This document shows, piece after piece, positions 54,701-62,324 of a DNA stretch of 64,000 nt (its first letter is position 1; each line of letters opens with the position of its first letter). The notes under the pieces were generated by a model that did not search any database, was not told the DNA's origin, and worked only from the letters and a program-made list of their open reading frames with translations. Location of the stretch: NCBI RefSeq assembly GCF_009192765.1, contig NZ_VOHQ01000001.1, positions 62,001 through 126,000 of the forward strand, given 5' to 3'. The stretch is from Agriterribacter humi (lineage in GTDB: Bacteria > Bacteroidota > Bacteroidia > Chitinophagales > Chitinophagaceae). The translations under genes were made by a program, and so were the position numbers.

Positions 54701-54977
54701 AATTGTTCACCACAATTGAAAAACTACCATCACCATTGGTTTGGGTTGCCGTAATGGTTCCTTTTACCTTAATAGTAGCGCCCGGCAAACCTTCGCCACT
54801 TTCATTTGTCACCTTTCCGGTTACAGTAGCAGATTGCCCCTGTGCTGATGCCAGGTTAAAAATGAGGAGAAGGAGCATAACAGGTAGCATTTTGCATGCC
54901 TGGTTGTACAACAAATAAAATGTTCGTACATTTTTACAGAGTTCTCGAATCATAATCGCAGATTTTGGTAGTTCCAT
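51705..54977 (-). CDS. SusC/RagA-family TonB-dependent transporter
   Basis: This protein of about 1090 residues has a signal sequence (MLPVMLLLLIFNLASAQ), a carboxypeptidase-regulatory-like domain (GKVTNESGEGLPGATIKVKG), a TonB-box region (LSEVVVVGYGTQ), a plug (NVASAMQGALSGVRVQST...GSNGVVIVTT) and a C-terminal beta-barrel ending LIFSASISF. Several starts are open (55052, 55013, 54977, 54953). The 55052 start is ruled out if transcription begins near 55043 as the promoter at 55050-55057 implies. I chose 54977. It is the first gene of its operon, with SusD 18 bases downstream. Confidence 0.95.
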   Translation of the reverse strand: MELPKSAIMIRELCKNVRTFYLLYNQACKMLPVMLLLLIFNLASAQGQSATVTGKVTNESGEGLPGATIKVKGTITATQTNGDGSFSIVVNNLNAILECSFTGLETKAVPLNGRSTVNIVLFDAGESTLSEVVVVGYGTQSREALTTAVTKLDIKVLENVPFPNVASAMQGALSGVRVQSTSGQPGAAPRVIVRGGTSINNPNGAAPLYIVDGIIRTNLNDLASDDIESLQVLKDAASTAIYGARGSNGVVIVTTKSGKAGRTRITYSFDHTTSKVGKMYELVNATQYLELNRYGLASRGAKFPDESGRLILPMGYGIGNNLTNGTAFTTQYLTPDNEHKLQEGWLSMPDPADPSKTIIYQDNDFQALNYQTGISQNHHLTVSGGTDKGTFHAGIGYLDNVGTVITTGYKRLSFDLNGELKVRENLKIFGRVLYSNSRQKNSPFNTATTFYRSAGLAPTGKVYFEDGTLAPGTNSGIGNPLYQMNTMINRNSLDNLTIAFGGSWEILPGLSFDPQVSLFNTSNDAYSFQKAFWNGPVSYVTTRNASGSNSRWRQYQADAVFSYVKSVGSGHNFDAKGGFSFYSRQQTSLSASGRGASTDLIPTLNASGEPTAVNSSMSDQVIAGYFGRINYDYKQKYLLSVNARYDGASNLGANYRWGLFPGVSAGWNLHNENFWNAMPKELSSLKLRASYGVNGNISGLSDFQSQGAYSVGARYNGQAAIQNTVLPNPDLKWEQSKTFDIGLDLGLLNDRISFLFDYFQRRTDNLITSLSLPRSTGFASILTNLGSLQNHGLEFEIGARVLPATSAFQWQLSFNASKIKNKIIKLPDNGVPNNRVGGDFVWDENSKDYAWKGGLQEGGTIGDMYTILQEAIYATDEEAAQGPVYSYIVGANKTQYGGDVKYYDADGNNIIDSRDQRYMGNIYPVWTGGFSNTLSYKGLSLYIRMDYTTGHTIFNYGKLFLDMNGYSDGSFTLDKYEHSWKEPGDIATQSRYYWGGERVQRNNFLGVTDRGNSIFYQKGDFLCLREITLSYSLPTDFLKRFKISGLRLNVTGNNLHYFTKYDGLNPEEGGRDDGRYPMPKNLIFSASISF

Positions 54978-55049
54978 TAAAAAATATTGCCTTAAATAAA
55001 ATTTCAACGTCATAATACAAACAGAATCATTAACAATAATTTCATTATC

Positions 55050-55114
55050 CAAATCTAATTTTAGTACCGCTTAAAATCTGCTACTTTTATTTACATTCTT
55101 AATACTATTTTTCA
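55050..55114 (-). promoter_or_regulatory. Regulated promoter of the susC operon
   Basis: Read leftward, TAGATTTG (55057-55050) fits the -7 consensus TAnnTTTG. After 24 bp come half-sites TACTTTTATTTA (55082-55093) and TACTATTTTTCA (55103-55114), whose starts are 21 bp apart. There is no TTTG at -33. The spacing between the -7 box and the half-sites is identical to that in the two other promoters of this locus. Confidence 0.82.
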
Positions 55115-55132
55115 AAAAATAGTATTAAGAAT
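55095..55132. promoter_or_regulatory. Perfect 18-bp inverted repeat over the distal half-site
   Basis: The two 18-bp arms (55095-55112 and 55115-55132) are perfectly complementary around CA. The left arm ends in ACTATTTTT of the distal half-site, so the right arm gives a mirror-image copy of that half-site. It could serve as a terminator for the upstream gene (T-run in both directions), as an extra regulator site, or both. The other three operators do not have it. Confidence 0.7.
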
Positions 55133-55313
55133 TTTGAAACAAAAAAGAACATGTTTACCTGTAGTGAGAACGAAGTTTTCAAACGCAGATGTCTCCTGCA
55201 TGCCAATAACACATCAGGCTGCAAATGCATATTGCGGCGGGTAAGCAGTATTCGCTGTAAAGAAAGAGGTTGCTTCGTTGGGATGACAAGCTAAGGCAGA
55301 GGTACGGGGGCTG

Positions 55314-56942
55314 TCAGAAATATCCGCACTCCTCTACAGAACCATACTTCAATGCAAGTTCAACCCGTTGCAAAATCAGTTCGTTTGCGGATGCAGAAAA
55401 TACAATTTTGTTATTGCCTTGTATTACCACATTTGCAGGCACGATGAACGCAGTAACATTCTGAGGCTCCTTTATACCAGGCAGTTTATCATACAACCTG
55501 GGGTAATCAGCATTAATGTGTTGTAAAGGGCTCCCATTAATTGATACGGAAAAAGAGTCTTTCGTGTTAGTACGGATGAACAGGATCACTTCTTGCGGCT
55601 CATCAGCACTTACATCATCACCTACAAATATGGTAGCAGCAACATTTCCTTTCATCCTTAATGGTAATGGACTGTTGGATGTTAAATCGTAAGAGGAAGC
55701 GCCATCTGAAAGCGCATAAATTTTATTTCTCTTTCTCAGCGTTTCCAACGATCCGAGTTCCTGCAATAATTGCGGGGCAATGGTACGACAAACCAGCGTT
55801 CCTTCTTTGGGTTGCAGCTTTTGATTGGCTTCGTTATAGCTGGTTAAAAAATAATTGAAAAGATATATACCGCCGGCACCCTGTGCCATTGCGTGCGATG
55901 CCATGCCCCTGTACATGCCATGTGAATAAGCTTCCCGCGGGTTATAGGTGCCGTCATCGAGTGTTGCATATACAGGAACTTCCAAACCTAATTGCTTTTT
56001 AAACTCCGCTACCGGCATAGCAGGTTCACCGCGCCAGTGAACGCCCAGCGTTAAAAAATCAATCAACCCCAGTTTTACCCACTCCTGCACATCCAGCCCT
56101 TTCTTTCTACAATCGCTTATGGTTGGAGGTATACGGGCTGTTAATAAGATTTTTTTATTGTGAAGTTTGCCAACAGAGTCAGCGATGTTTTTTGCAGCCT
56201 GAACCAGTTCTGTTATAAGCGAGGCATTTTTTTCAGCCTGGTCCTTTTTAAAATAAACTATAAAGCGCATGAAATCGAGCTCATAGCCATCTATCAGTGC
56301 GCCATATTTTTCAAACTGTTCTTTTATGATGTTCAATTTATATTCCCGTACTTCCGGATGAGCAAAATCAAGCGCATTCCGGGCATTCCAGCCATTCAGT
56401 GTGGTATCGTTTGTCCAATACCGGGGATTCTCTTTCCAAAATGCTCCGTACTGCAATGGGCAGCCTGCACTCGTATCTGCAAAATGCAGGTCGTTCATCC
56501 TGTAAGTAATAAACGCTTCCAGTTTTTTTTCTTTAGCTCTTTTCAATGTAGCTTCTACTATATCTGTTCCTTCTTTATCCAGCACCATTGCGTTATGATA
56601 AAAACGGCGAAGCGTATTATATAGCTCTGTATTTTTTCCACAGTTCAGTTGCCCGTTTTTATCATCGCCCATTATACTACCATATTTTGAGCGGTAGTAA
56701 AAAAAGTCACTGCCGGAACATATCATAAATGTGGTAACCTGAGAATTCGCAATCATATCCACATACCGGTTAACATCTGCCGGGGTAAGCGGGCGCTTGC
56801 CAAACCAGTTATTTCCCAGTATTTCAGTGCCATCGTTGTTGTGAATGAGCCGATGCTTTACAGTGACTGGTTCAACCGGGTGATTACAAGCCGTCAAAAT
56901 AGCAAACCAGCAAAATATGATACTATACAGCAGCTTCATCAT
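55314..56942 (-). CDS. TIM-barrel putative glycoside hydrolase lipoprotein
   Basis: This 542-residue protein has a lipobox LTAC (Cys near residue 19). The region from about 55 to 390 has a GH10-like or GHL-type TIM-barrel pattern (KEKKLEAFITYRMNDLHFAD, EKYGALIDGYELDFMRFIVYF, KKILLTARIPPTISDCRKKGLDVQEWVKLGLIDFLTLGVHW, QGAGGIYLFNYF). A C-terminal beta-sandwich (about 420-535) resembles a carbohydrate-binding domain. The acids in YELDF are the most likely catalytic residues. It is the last gene of the RidA operon. Confidence 0.75.
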   Translation of the reverse strand: MMKLLYSIIFCWFAILTACNHPVEPVTVKHRLIHNNDGTEILGNNWFGKRPLTPADVNRYVDMIANSQVTTFMICSGSDFFYYRSKYGSIMGDDKNGQLNCGKNTELYNTLRRFYHNAMVLDKEGTDIVEATLKRAKEKKLEAFITYRMNDLHFADTSAGCPLQYGAFWKENPRYWTNDTTLNGWNARNALDFAHPEVREYKLNIIKEQFEKYGALIDGYELDFMRFIVYFKKDQAEKNASLITELVQAAKNIADSVGKLHNKKILLTARIPPTISDCRKKGLDVQEWVKLGLIDFLTLGVHWRGEPAMPVAEFKKQLGLEVPVYATLDDGTYNPREAYSHGMYRGMASHAMAQGAGGIYLFNYFLTSYNEANQKLQPKEGTLVCRTIAPQLLQELGSLETLRKRNKIYALSDGASSYDLTSNSPLPLRMKGNVAATIFVGDDVSADEPQEVILFIRTNTKDSFSVSINGSPLQHINADYPRLYDKLPGIKEPQNVTAFIVPANVVIQGNNKIVFSASANELILQRVELALKYGSVEECGYF

Positions 56943-57000
56943 TTATTCATTATTGGCTTCCACAATTTATTCTAAACCTTAATACAGAACAAAGGCAGAC

Positions 57001-57160
57001 CCGAGGATAGCGAGATAGCAAAATAGCAAAATGGTAAGACAAGTAAAATGGTAAGATGGTAAGACCGTAAGATGGTAAGACAGCAAGGTGGTAAGATGAA
57101 AATTCTTATTCTCTTACGGTTTACTCTCTTACGGTCCTACAATGTTACGGTCTTACAGTC
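57001..57160. repeat. GTAAGA-type short tandem repeats, array 1
   Basis: GGTAAGAC and GTAAGATG units (about 8-10 bp) fill the left of the array, and the reverse complement type (CTTACGGTTTACTCTCTTACGGTC) fills the right, so the stretch can fold back on itself. It lies between the ceramidase-family gene and the TIM-barrel gene. No gene is seen in 56943-57160. Confidence 0.65.
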
Positions 57161-58516
57161 TTACATCTTCACCATTTCATACAACGTATTTCTCACTATT
57201 CCTTCCCCATCTTCTTTCACATGACTGCTCCTGCACCGCCATGTTTCATAACCGCCTTTTTCTATTTCATGCGCAGGAGGTATATAACCGATGTATCCAT
57301 TGGCCATGGTGATCGTAAAATATTTTCCGGTGCTGATATGATGTTTTAATGCAAGACCTGTTTCTGCAAAGAACTCTCCTCCCAGTGCGCCGATAGTAAT
57401 CTCGCCGATTTTTAATGCCTGCACAGGAAATTCAATCGTATCGGGATATTCATTCAGCAGCACCTGTTCCCGTGCGTATATTTTAACCATTGCTTCCTGG
57501 TCGGGAGTAATGAGCCGGTAGTCTGTTTGAGATACGATTTCTTTTGCGGCTTCCACTTCCGCAACGGATGGCTTGCGAACACCCAGTGGTACATCCTTAA
57601 AAGCTGCAGACAGTAAAGAATTGGACTGCCACTGTATATTTTTTATCGCTTCGCTTAATTTCGCCGCAAGGTCTTTCCCTATCACTTCTTTCTTCTGATG
57701 GTCTTCTTTTGGATAGCGGTCGGGTTGCAAAAAATCCCAGATATTGGCTTCCCCGCTGGTTCCATTGCTTAACATGGCCACAAAATCTTTTCCCGCTTTT
57801 AAGTTTGCAGCGATATGCCGGGAAAACACACCAAAATAATCCGCTGTTATGGTGCCGTTAGCACAATCGCCCACATAATGCATGGAATAGTTTGCCAATA
57901 CACTGATCCATTCGCCTGAAGTTGACATTACAGCAACTGCGCTTAATTCCGGATCCGGCTCTGAAGCTCTCTTTTCAATAAAATCCTCGCCGCCCGCCGG
58001 GTTTGTTTTAATTATATCATAACCACCCGTTACAGGATTTAGCGCTTTGTAACCCGGCTTCATATAATAGCGCCTGCATACTACATGCTCCGGAACGTCA
58101 ATAGATACATGTCCTATTTTTGCAGGCTGCAACCGCACTAAAGCGCTTTTTATGGATTGAACAATTTTAGCGCCCAGGCTTTTCCGGTATGCCAGATCGC
58201 AGGGCCCGCCCAATAAATCAACTATTGAACCTGCATAATGGGTATGTGTAGCCGCTATTAAAATATGATCTGGTTTTATGCCTGTCTCTTCATGTATCTC
58301 TTTTTTTACTTCGCCGATAAAATTCCTATCCATAGCACAGATGTCAACAATAACAATAGCCAGCGTTGTATCTTCATTTTGCAGCACCAATGCTTTTGAA
58401 TACAATGGATCGTGAATGGTATGCGCATAAAAAGCCACAAACTCACCGTTGATGATGGTTCCCAGCGGAGGAGTGATGTCAACCTGGGCAGCGCCAGCGA
58501 AAAAAGTTGTATTCAT
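57161..58516 (-). CDS. Neutral ceramidase N-terminal-domain family protein
   Basis: This 451-residue protein opens FAGAAQVDITPPLGTIINGE, has the zinc-site ATHTHYAGS (about residues 90-98) and the nucleophile-site-like AMLSNGTSGEANIWDF (about 247-262), all as in the PF04734 family. It has no signal peptide and lacks the C-terminal domain of secreted ceramidases, so it probably works in the cytoplasm and on a substrate other than ceramide, such as another N-acyl compound. It lies in the RidA operon with an M19 dipeptidase, both being metal-dependent amide hydrolases. Confidence 0.82.
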   Translation of the reverse strand: MNTTFFAGAAQVDITPPLGTIINGEFVAFYAHTIHDPLYSKALVLQNEDTTLAIVIVDICAMDRNFIGEVKKEIHEETGIKPDHILIAATHTHYAGSIVDLLGGPCDLAYRKSLGAKIVQSIKSALVRLQPAKIGHVSIDVPEHVVCRRYYMKPGYKALNPVTGGYDIIKTNPAGGEDFIEKRASEPDPELSAVAVMSTSGEWISVLANYSMHYVGDCANGTITADYFGVFSRHIAANLKAGKDFVAMLSNGTSGEANIWDFLQPDRYPKEDHQKKEVIGKDLAAKLSEAIKNIQWQSNSLLSAAFKDVPLGVRKPSVAEVEAAKEIVSQTDYRLITPDQEAMVKIYAREQVLLNEYPDTIEFPVQALKIGEITIGALGGEFFAETGLALKHHISTGKYFTITMANGYIGYIPPAHEIEKGGYETWRCRSSHVKEDGEGIVRNTLYEMVKM

Positions 58517-58539
58517 CAGAATTTACAATTTGTTATAAA

Positions 58540-58798
58540 ACCATGAGAAGCGGGAAGACCGTAAGACCGGAAGATTGGAAGACCGTAAGACCGTAAAATT
58601 GAAAGACCGTAAGACCGTAAGATTAGAAGATCGTAAGACCGGAATATTGGAAGACCGTAAGAAAGCTTTTACCATCTTGCTATCTTACCATCTCATCCCT
58701 CTTACCATCTTACCCGTCTTACCCGTCTTACCATTTTACCCATCTTACCCCTCTTACCATTTTACCCATCTTACCATTTTACCCGTCTTACCATCTTA
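58540..58798. repeat. GACCGTAA-type short tandem repeats, array 2
   Basis: GACCGTAA units (8-bp period) occupy about 58556-58670, and TTACCATC/TTACCCGTC units (8-9 bp) occupy 58665-58810 in the complementary sense. Together they make up almost the whole 282-bp gap between the dipeptidase and ceramidase-family genes and could form one long stem. There is no gene in the gap. Confidence 0.7.
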
Positions 58799-59899
58799 CT
58801 ATCTTTCCATCTTCCCCCACGCCTTCCGTAAAAATCTGAGCCAGTTTTTATGAAATATATTGTCAATGTCATCAGTTGTATACCCACGGGCAGAAAGAAT
58901 AGCCTCGTATTTCTGCAAATCGGCAACGGAGTTCATATCCCAGGGAGATTGCTCCGTACCAAAATTTCCATCTAAATCGGTTCCAAAAGCCACATGCAAA
59001 CTATTGCCCGCAATCTGGCAGATATGATCCCAGTGATCCACCAGGTTTTCAAGGCGAATATTCAGTTGCCAGGGATCGGATACCGTATCAATAAAGCGGC
59101 TGTCCATTGCCCAACAATCCAGCATACCGCCAATTACTGCATCTCTTTCTATTAAACGTTTTACCTGGTCATCGCTCAACTGCCGCTGGGTTGGCGCTAT
59201 CGCTCTCACGTTGTGATGACTTGCCCACACCGGTCCCTGGTATATTTCCATTACCTGGCCAAAGCCTTCATCCGTTAAATGGGTTACATCAAGGATAAGG
59301 TTCAACCTGCTCATTTCTTTCAAAAGCTCAATGCCCAAAGGAGTAAGCGGGCCGGTCATTTTTGTTCCGGGCGCATATCGCCCTGCGCCGAAATGTGATA
59401 TCCCAACTGCTCTTAACCCATAATCATACGCTTTGTGCAGGTAAGAAACATCCACTAAAGAATCTGCGCCTTCCAAACTCAGTATATATCCAATGGCTTT
59501 TTTTTCATCGGCTATACTTGCATCGTTCCATAATGACAAATGATCTTCAAGTTGTTGCAAATTGGTAACCTGTACCATCTCCCCCAAAGCTTCCATCTCC
59601 CTGTACCAGGCAAGCTGCGCCTGCGTCATAGCCCATGCCTGTTGCGGTGAATTCCAGCTTGATCCCGGCAATGAGCTTCCAAAAGCCGTTACCCGCGATA
59701 ACTGGGTAGCTACTACCAGTCCAATGTTTCCCTTTCTCAATTCCGGCAGGCATACCGTTCCCCTGCTCCTGTCATTTTTATCTTTTAAATTCATCTCTCT
59801 TAATCTTATCTCTTCCAATGGACGCGCGAGATCACGGTTCCATTCTATCGCGTTCATTGCAAGATCAAGATGCGCATCAATAATAAATCGCTTAGTCAT
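58799..59899 (-). CDS. Membrane-dipeptidase-like M19 peptidase
   Basis: This 366-residue protein has the M19 zinc sites HLDLAMN (residues about 10-16), the bridging Glu in SLEGADSL (near 148), DVTHLTDEGF and WASHHNVRAIAPTQR, and the C-terminal acidic site VAFGTDLDGNFG. It has no signal peptide. M19 enzymes cut dipeptides including those with D-residues. In this operon it may instead cut an amide in a modified sugar or lipid. It ends inside the CT-rich repeat array 2 and lies 51 bases after the second dehydrogenase gene. Confidence 0.9.
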   Translation of the reverse strand: MTKRFIIDAHLDLAMNAIEWNRDLARPLEEIRLREMNLKDKNDRSRGTVCLPELRKGNIGLVVATQLSRVTAFGSSLPGSSWNSPQQAWAMTQAQLAWYREMEALGEMVQVTNLQQLEDHLSLWNDASIADEKKAIGYILSLEGADSLVDVSYLHKAYDYGLRAVGISHFGAGRYAPGTKMTGPLTPLGIELLKEMSRLNLILDVTHLTDEGFGQVMEIYQGPVWASHHNVRAIAPTQRQLSDDQVKRLIERDAVIGGMLDCWAMDSRFIDTVSDPWQLNIRLENLVDHWDHICQIAGNSLHVAFGTDLDGNFGTEQSPWDMNSVADLQKYEAILSARGYTTDDIDNIFHKNWLRFLRKAWGKMER

Positions 59900-59950
59900 A
59901 TATTAAACTGATAAGTATACATGTAATATCACCTTTTATTAAAAGGAATA

Positions 59951-60892
59951 TCACTTCAAATACTGAAAAGGATATTTATCAATGATCGTTTTTATCCGGT
60001 AACTGAATTCCCGGAATGTTTCTTCCCATTTTTCCATATCGCCTTCCTGGTATTCATAGAGTCCTGTATTTCTTTTAAACCCATCGGGTTTTTGAGCAGC
60101 GTTTGTAAAAAAATCAGGCACTTTTCCTGATTTCGACAGTTCAGGATTCAGGTCTTTCATCACCCTTCCATAAGCGCCGGCGCCTCCCATCAGATCAATA
60201 TACCTGAAGTTTCCTGCAAAAGGCAAATAATAGCCGGGATCATTTCTGCACGCCCGGTCAATATCTTCAATGGAAGCATAACCTTTCTCTACCAGGTAAA
60301 AAGCTTCTCTTGTCATAGCAGCCATCATTTTGGCGCGAATACCAAGTTCGCCCGAAATAATGTAAGGGTCTTTACCCCAGTATGTTTTTGCCTCGTTGGC
60401 CAATTGTTTAACCAGCACACTGTCATTTTTTGCATTGGCAATGATCTCCATAAAATAAGTGGTATGCGCAGGTTCTGTCCAGTTAAGTCCTATGACACGC
60501 TCAGGATGCCTGGCGCCTTCCTGTAAAATACACAACGGAATACTTTCCGTATTAACAGCAATTAGCGAACCTGCCGGCAGCTTTCTTTCCAATTCCCGTA
60601 TCAGCAATTTTTTCCCGGGCACATCTTCACCTGTAACAGCCACAACCAATTTATAGTGCAATTCAGTATCCAGGATATCTGTAACTTCCAATTGCTTTCT
60701 GTTAAACGATTGACCAGTATGCCGGAGTAAGTCGGTATAATGAATGGCCATATTTTTTTTAGCCTCATTCTTATTTTCCGTGCACAGTACCACCGAATAT
60801 TCCGACTGCAACAAACAAGCAGCAATACTAAATGTCAGTCTCCCCTCTCCCGTTATTAATACTGTTTCTTTCTTAACTCCGTTTAATGCCAT
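59951..60892 (-). CDS. 3-hydroxyacyl-CoA-dehydrogenase-like protein with altered active site
   Basis: This 313-residue protein has the two-domain 3-hydroxyacyl-CoA dehydrogenase layout. The cofactor loop reads VLITGEGRLTFSIAA, with GxGxxT in place of GxGxxG. The catalytic His segment HFFNP of classic enzymes reads LNWTEPAHTTYFMEI, with Asn where His belongs; the following Glu is kept. The C-terminal domain has YWGKDPYIISGELGIRAKMMAAMTREAFYLVEKG. Its homologue at 62325-63296 keeps His, so this copy may be catalytically weak, have changed chemistry or serve as a partner subunit. Confidence 0.82.
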   Translation of the reverse strand: MALNGVKKETVLITGEGRLTFSIAACLLQSEYSVVLCTENKNEAKKNMAIHYTDLLRHTGQSFNRKQLEVTDILDTELHYKLVVAVTGEDVPGKKLLIRELERKLPAGSLIAVNTESIPLCILQEGARHPERVIGLNWTEPAHTTYFMEIIANAKNDSVLVKQLANEAKTYWGKDPYIISGELGIRAKMMAAMTREAFYLVEKGYASIEDIDRACRNDPGYYLPFAGNFRYIDLMGGAGAYGRVMKDLNPELSKSGKVPDFFTNAAQKPDGFKRNTGLYEYQEGDMEKWEETFREFSYRIKTIIDKYPFQYLK

Positions 60893-60932
60893 GCTTTTTT
60901 ATTTGAGCATAAGTAATGTAACTCATACCGGT

Positions 60933-62237
60933 TTATATATTGCTGAACACTTCTGCAGCGGTATCAACAGCATGGTCTATATCTTCAGCAGTATGTGCTG
61001 CACTGATATACCATAAGCCTCTTCCAATAATTCTTATACCCCTGTCGTGCATGCCTGCAACGAACTTTCCTAATTTAACACGATCTGTATCCAGTGTATC
61101 CCGGTAATCCTTTATTTCAGTTTTATTTGTAAAAGCCATATGAAACATAGGGCCGGGGCCCTGAACAACCAGGCTGTGCCCACATCGGGCAGCCGCTTCA
61201 CGTAAGCCTTCCATTATTTTTTTTCCGTATTGAAACATCCCGGGATATGGGTTTTCTTTCTCCAGCACATCAATGGTAGCAAGCGCTGCGGCAACAGTAG
61301 GATTGCCCGCATTCATTGTTCCAGCATGAATTACTTTTGCTTCTTCAATCAAATGCATCCATGTTTTCTTTCCTGCCACTACACTTATCGGGTATCCGCT
61401 GCCGATAGCTTTGGCAAAGATGGAAAGATCGGGACTGATATTAAAATACTGCTGGGCGCCACCAAGCCCTAACCGGAAGCCCGTAATGACCTCATCAAAG
61501 ATCAATGCCATTCCATACTGGTCACATATTTCACGAAGACCCGGTAAAAAGCCTTCCGCCGGCATAATACAGCCGTTATTGCACATCACGGGCTCCGTAA
61601 TAATGGCGGCAATTTCGTTATGGTGCGCCGCTATAATTTTCTTCAGCGTATCCAGATCATTCCATGGCGCTATAATAAATTCGTCTCTCACGCGATCGGG
61701 CAGACCTTCTGTCCATGGAAATGCTTCCGGTTGTTCCCTGCTGCCGAGGGCGGCTGCGGAAGGCGCTGAGATGCCCCAGCACATGTTGTCGAGCCAGCCG
61801 TGATAATGTCCTTCAAAACGTAAAAATTTTTTTCTGCCTGTTTTAGCACGCGCCACTCTTAAGGCGGTTTGCACGGCTTCCGATCCATCTAAGCAAAAGC
61901 GCATCAGTTCCGCCGAAGGAATTAAGCGGTTGATGGTTTCCGCCAGCTCTATTTCTTTGATATGCTGTCCTGCAAACAATTGCCCCTGTTGCGAATATTC
62001 GTTTACAGATTTCAGCACATGCGGATGGGAATGTCCCAGGATCAGCGGACCCTGACTCAGCGTAAAATCGAGGTAGGCATTGCCGTCAACATCATATACC
62101 CGGCTTCCTTCGCCATGCGTATAAAAGATGGCATGGGGATGATTGTATTTCCTGAATTCGGAAGAAACGCCACCGGCCATTACTTTCTTTGCCCTTTCAA
62201 GCAGGTTTGCAGATTGTGTATATTTATTTTTTTCCAT
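60933..62237 (-). CDS. Class III aminotransferase, glutamate-1-semialdehyde-aminomutase-like
   Basis: This 434-residue PLP enzyme has AKKVMAGGVSSEFRKYNHP and VYDVDGNAYLDFTLSQGPLILGHSHPHV at the start, FEGHYHGWLDN, the Asp in LIFDEVITGFRLG and the PLP lysine in SIFAKAIGSGYP (near residue 268). It belongs to the GSA-aminomutase branch, but catabolic members transfer amino groups on many substrates. Flanked by two 3-hydroxyacyl-CoA-dehydrogenase-like genes and near RidA, it probably acts on an amino-bearing intermediate. Its relative is the C-terminal half of the fusion at 38546-40879. Confidence 0.9.
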   Translation of the reverse strand: MEKNKYTQSANLLERAKKVMAGGVSSEFRKYNHPHAIFYTHGEGSRVYDVDGNAYLDFTLSQGPLILGHSHPHVLKSVNEYSQQGQLFAGQHIKEIELAETINRLIPSAELMRFCLDGSEAVQTALRVARAKTGRKKFLRFEGHYHGWLDNMCWGISAPSAAALGSREQPEAFPWTEGLPDRVRDEFIIAPWNDLDTLKKIIAAHHNEIAAIITEPVMCNNGCIMPAEGFLPGLREICDQYGMALIFDEVITGFRLGLGGAQQYFNISPDLSIFAKAIGSGYPISVVAGKKTWMHLIEEAKVIHAGTMNAGNPTVAAALATIDVLEKENPYPGMFQYGKKIMEGLREAAARCGHSLVVQGPGPMFHMAFTNKTEIKDYRDTLDTDRVKLGKFVAGMHDRGIRIIGRGLWYISAAHTAEDIDHAVDTAAEVFSNI

Positions 62238-62324
62238 TGATTTAAATCTCCGGGTGTTTTTTAACGTACGGTCTGACCCTCCTTTCGCCGGGTACCCACC
62301 GTACTACCGCTTTAAAAATAAGCA

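Noticed and set aside
54978-55052. Upstream start of the SusC-like gene at 55052
   Set aside because: It lies upstream of the transcription start predicted from the -7 box at 55050-55057.
42229-55052. Standard sialic acid utilisation (Nan) operon
   Set aside because: No NanE, NanK, NagA or NagB homologue is present, and the lyase lacks residues I could use to call it NanA.
57001-58810. CRISPR array
   Set aside because: Units are 8-10 bp and contiguous, with no unique spacers of constant length and no cas genes nearby.
58575-58853. Plus-strand frame of 92 codons with repeated DRKT peptides
   Set aside because: It is a translation of the GACCGTAA repeat array.
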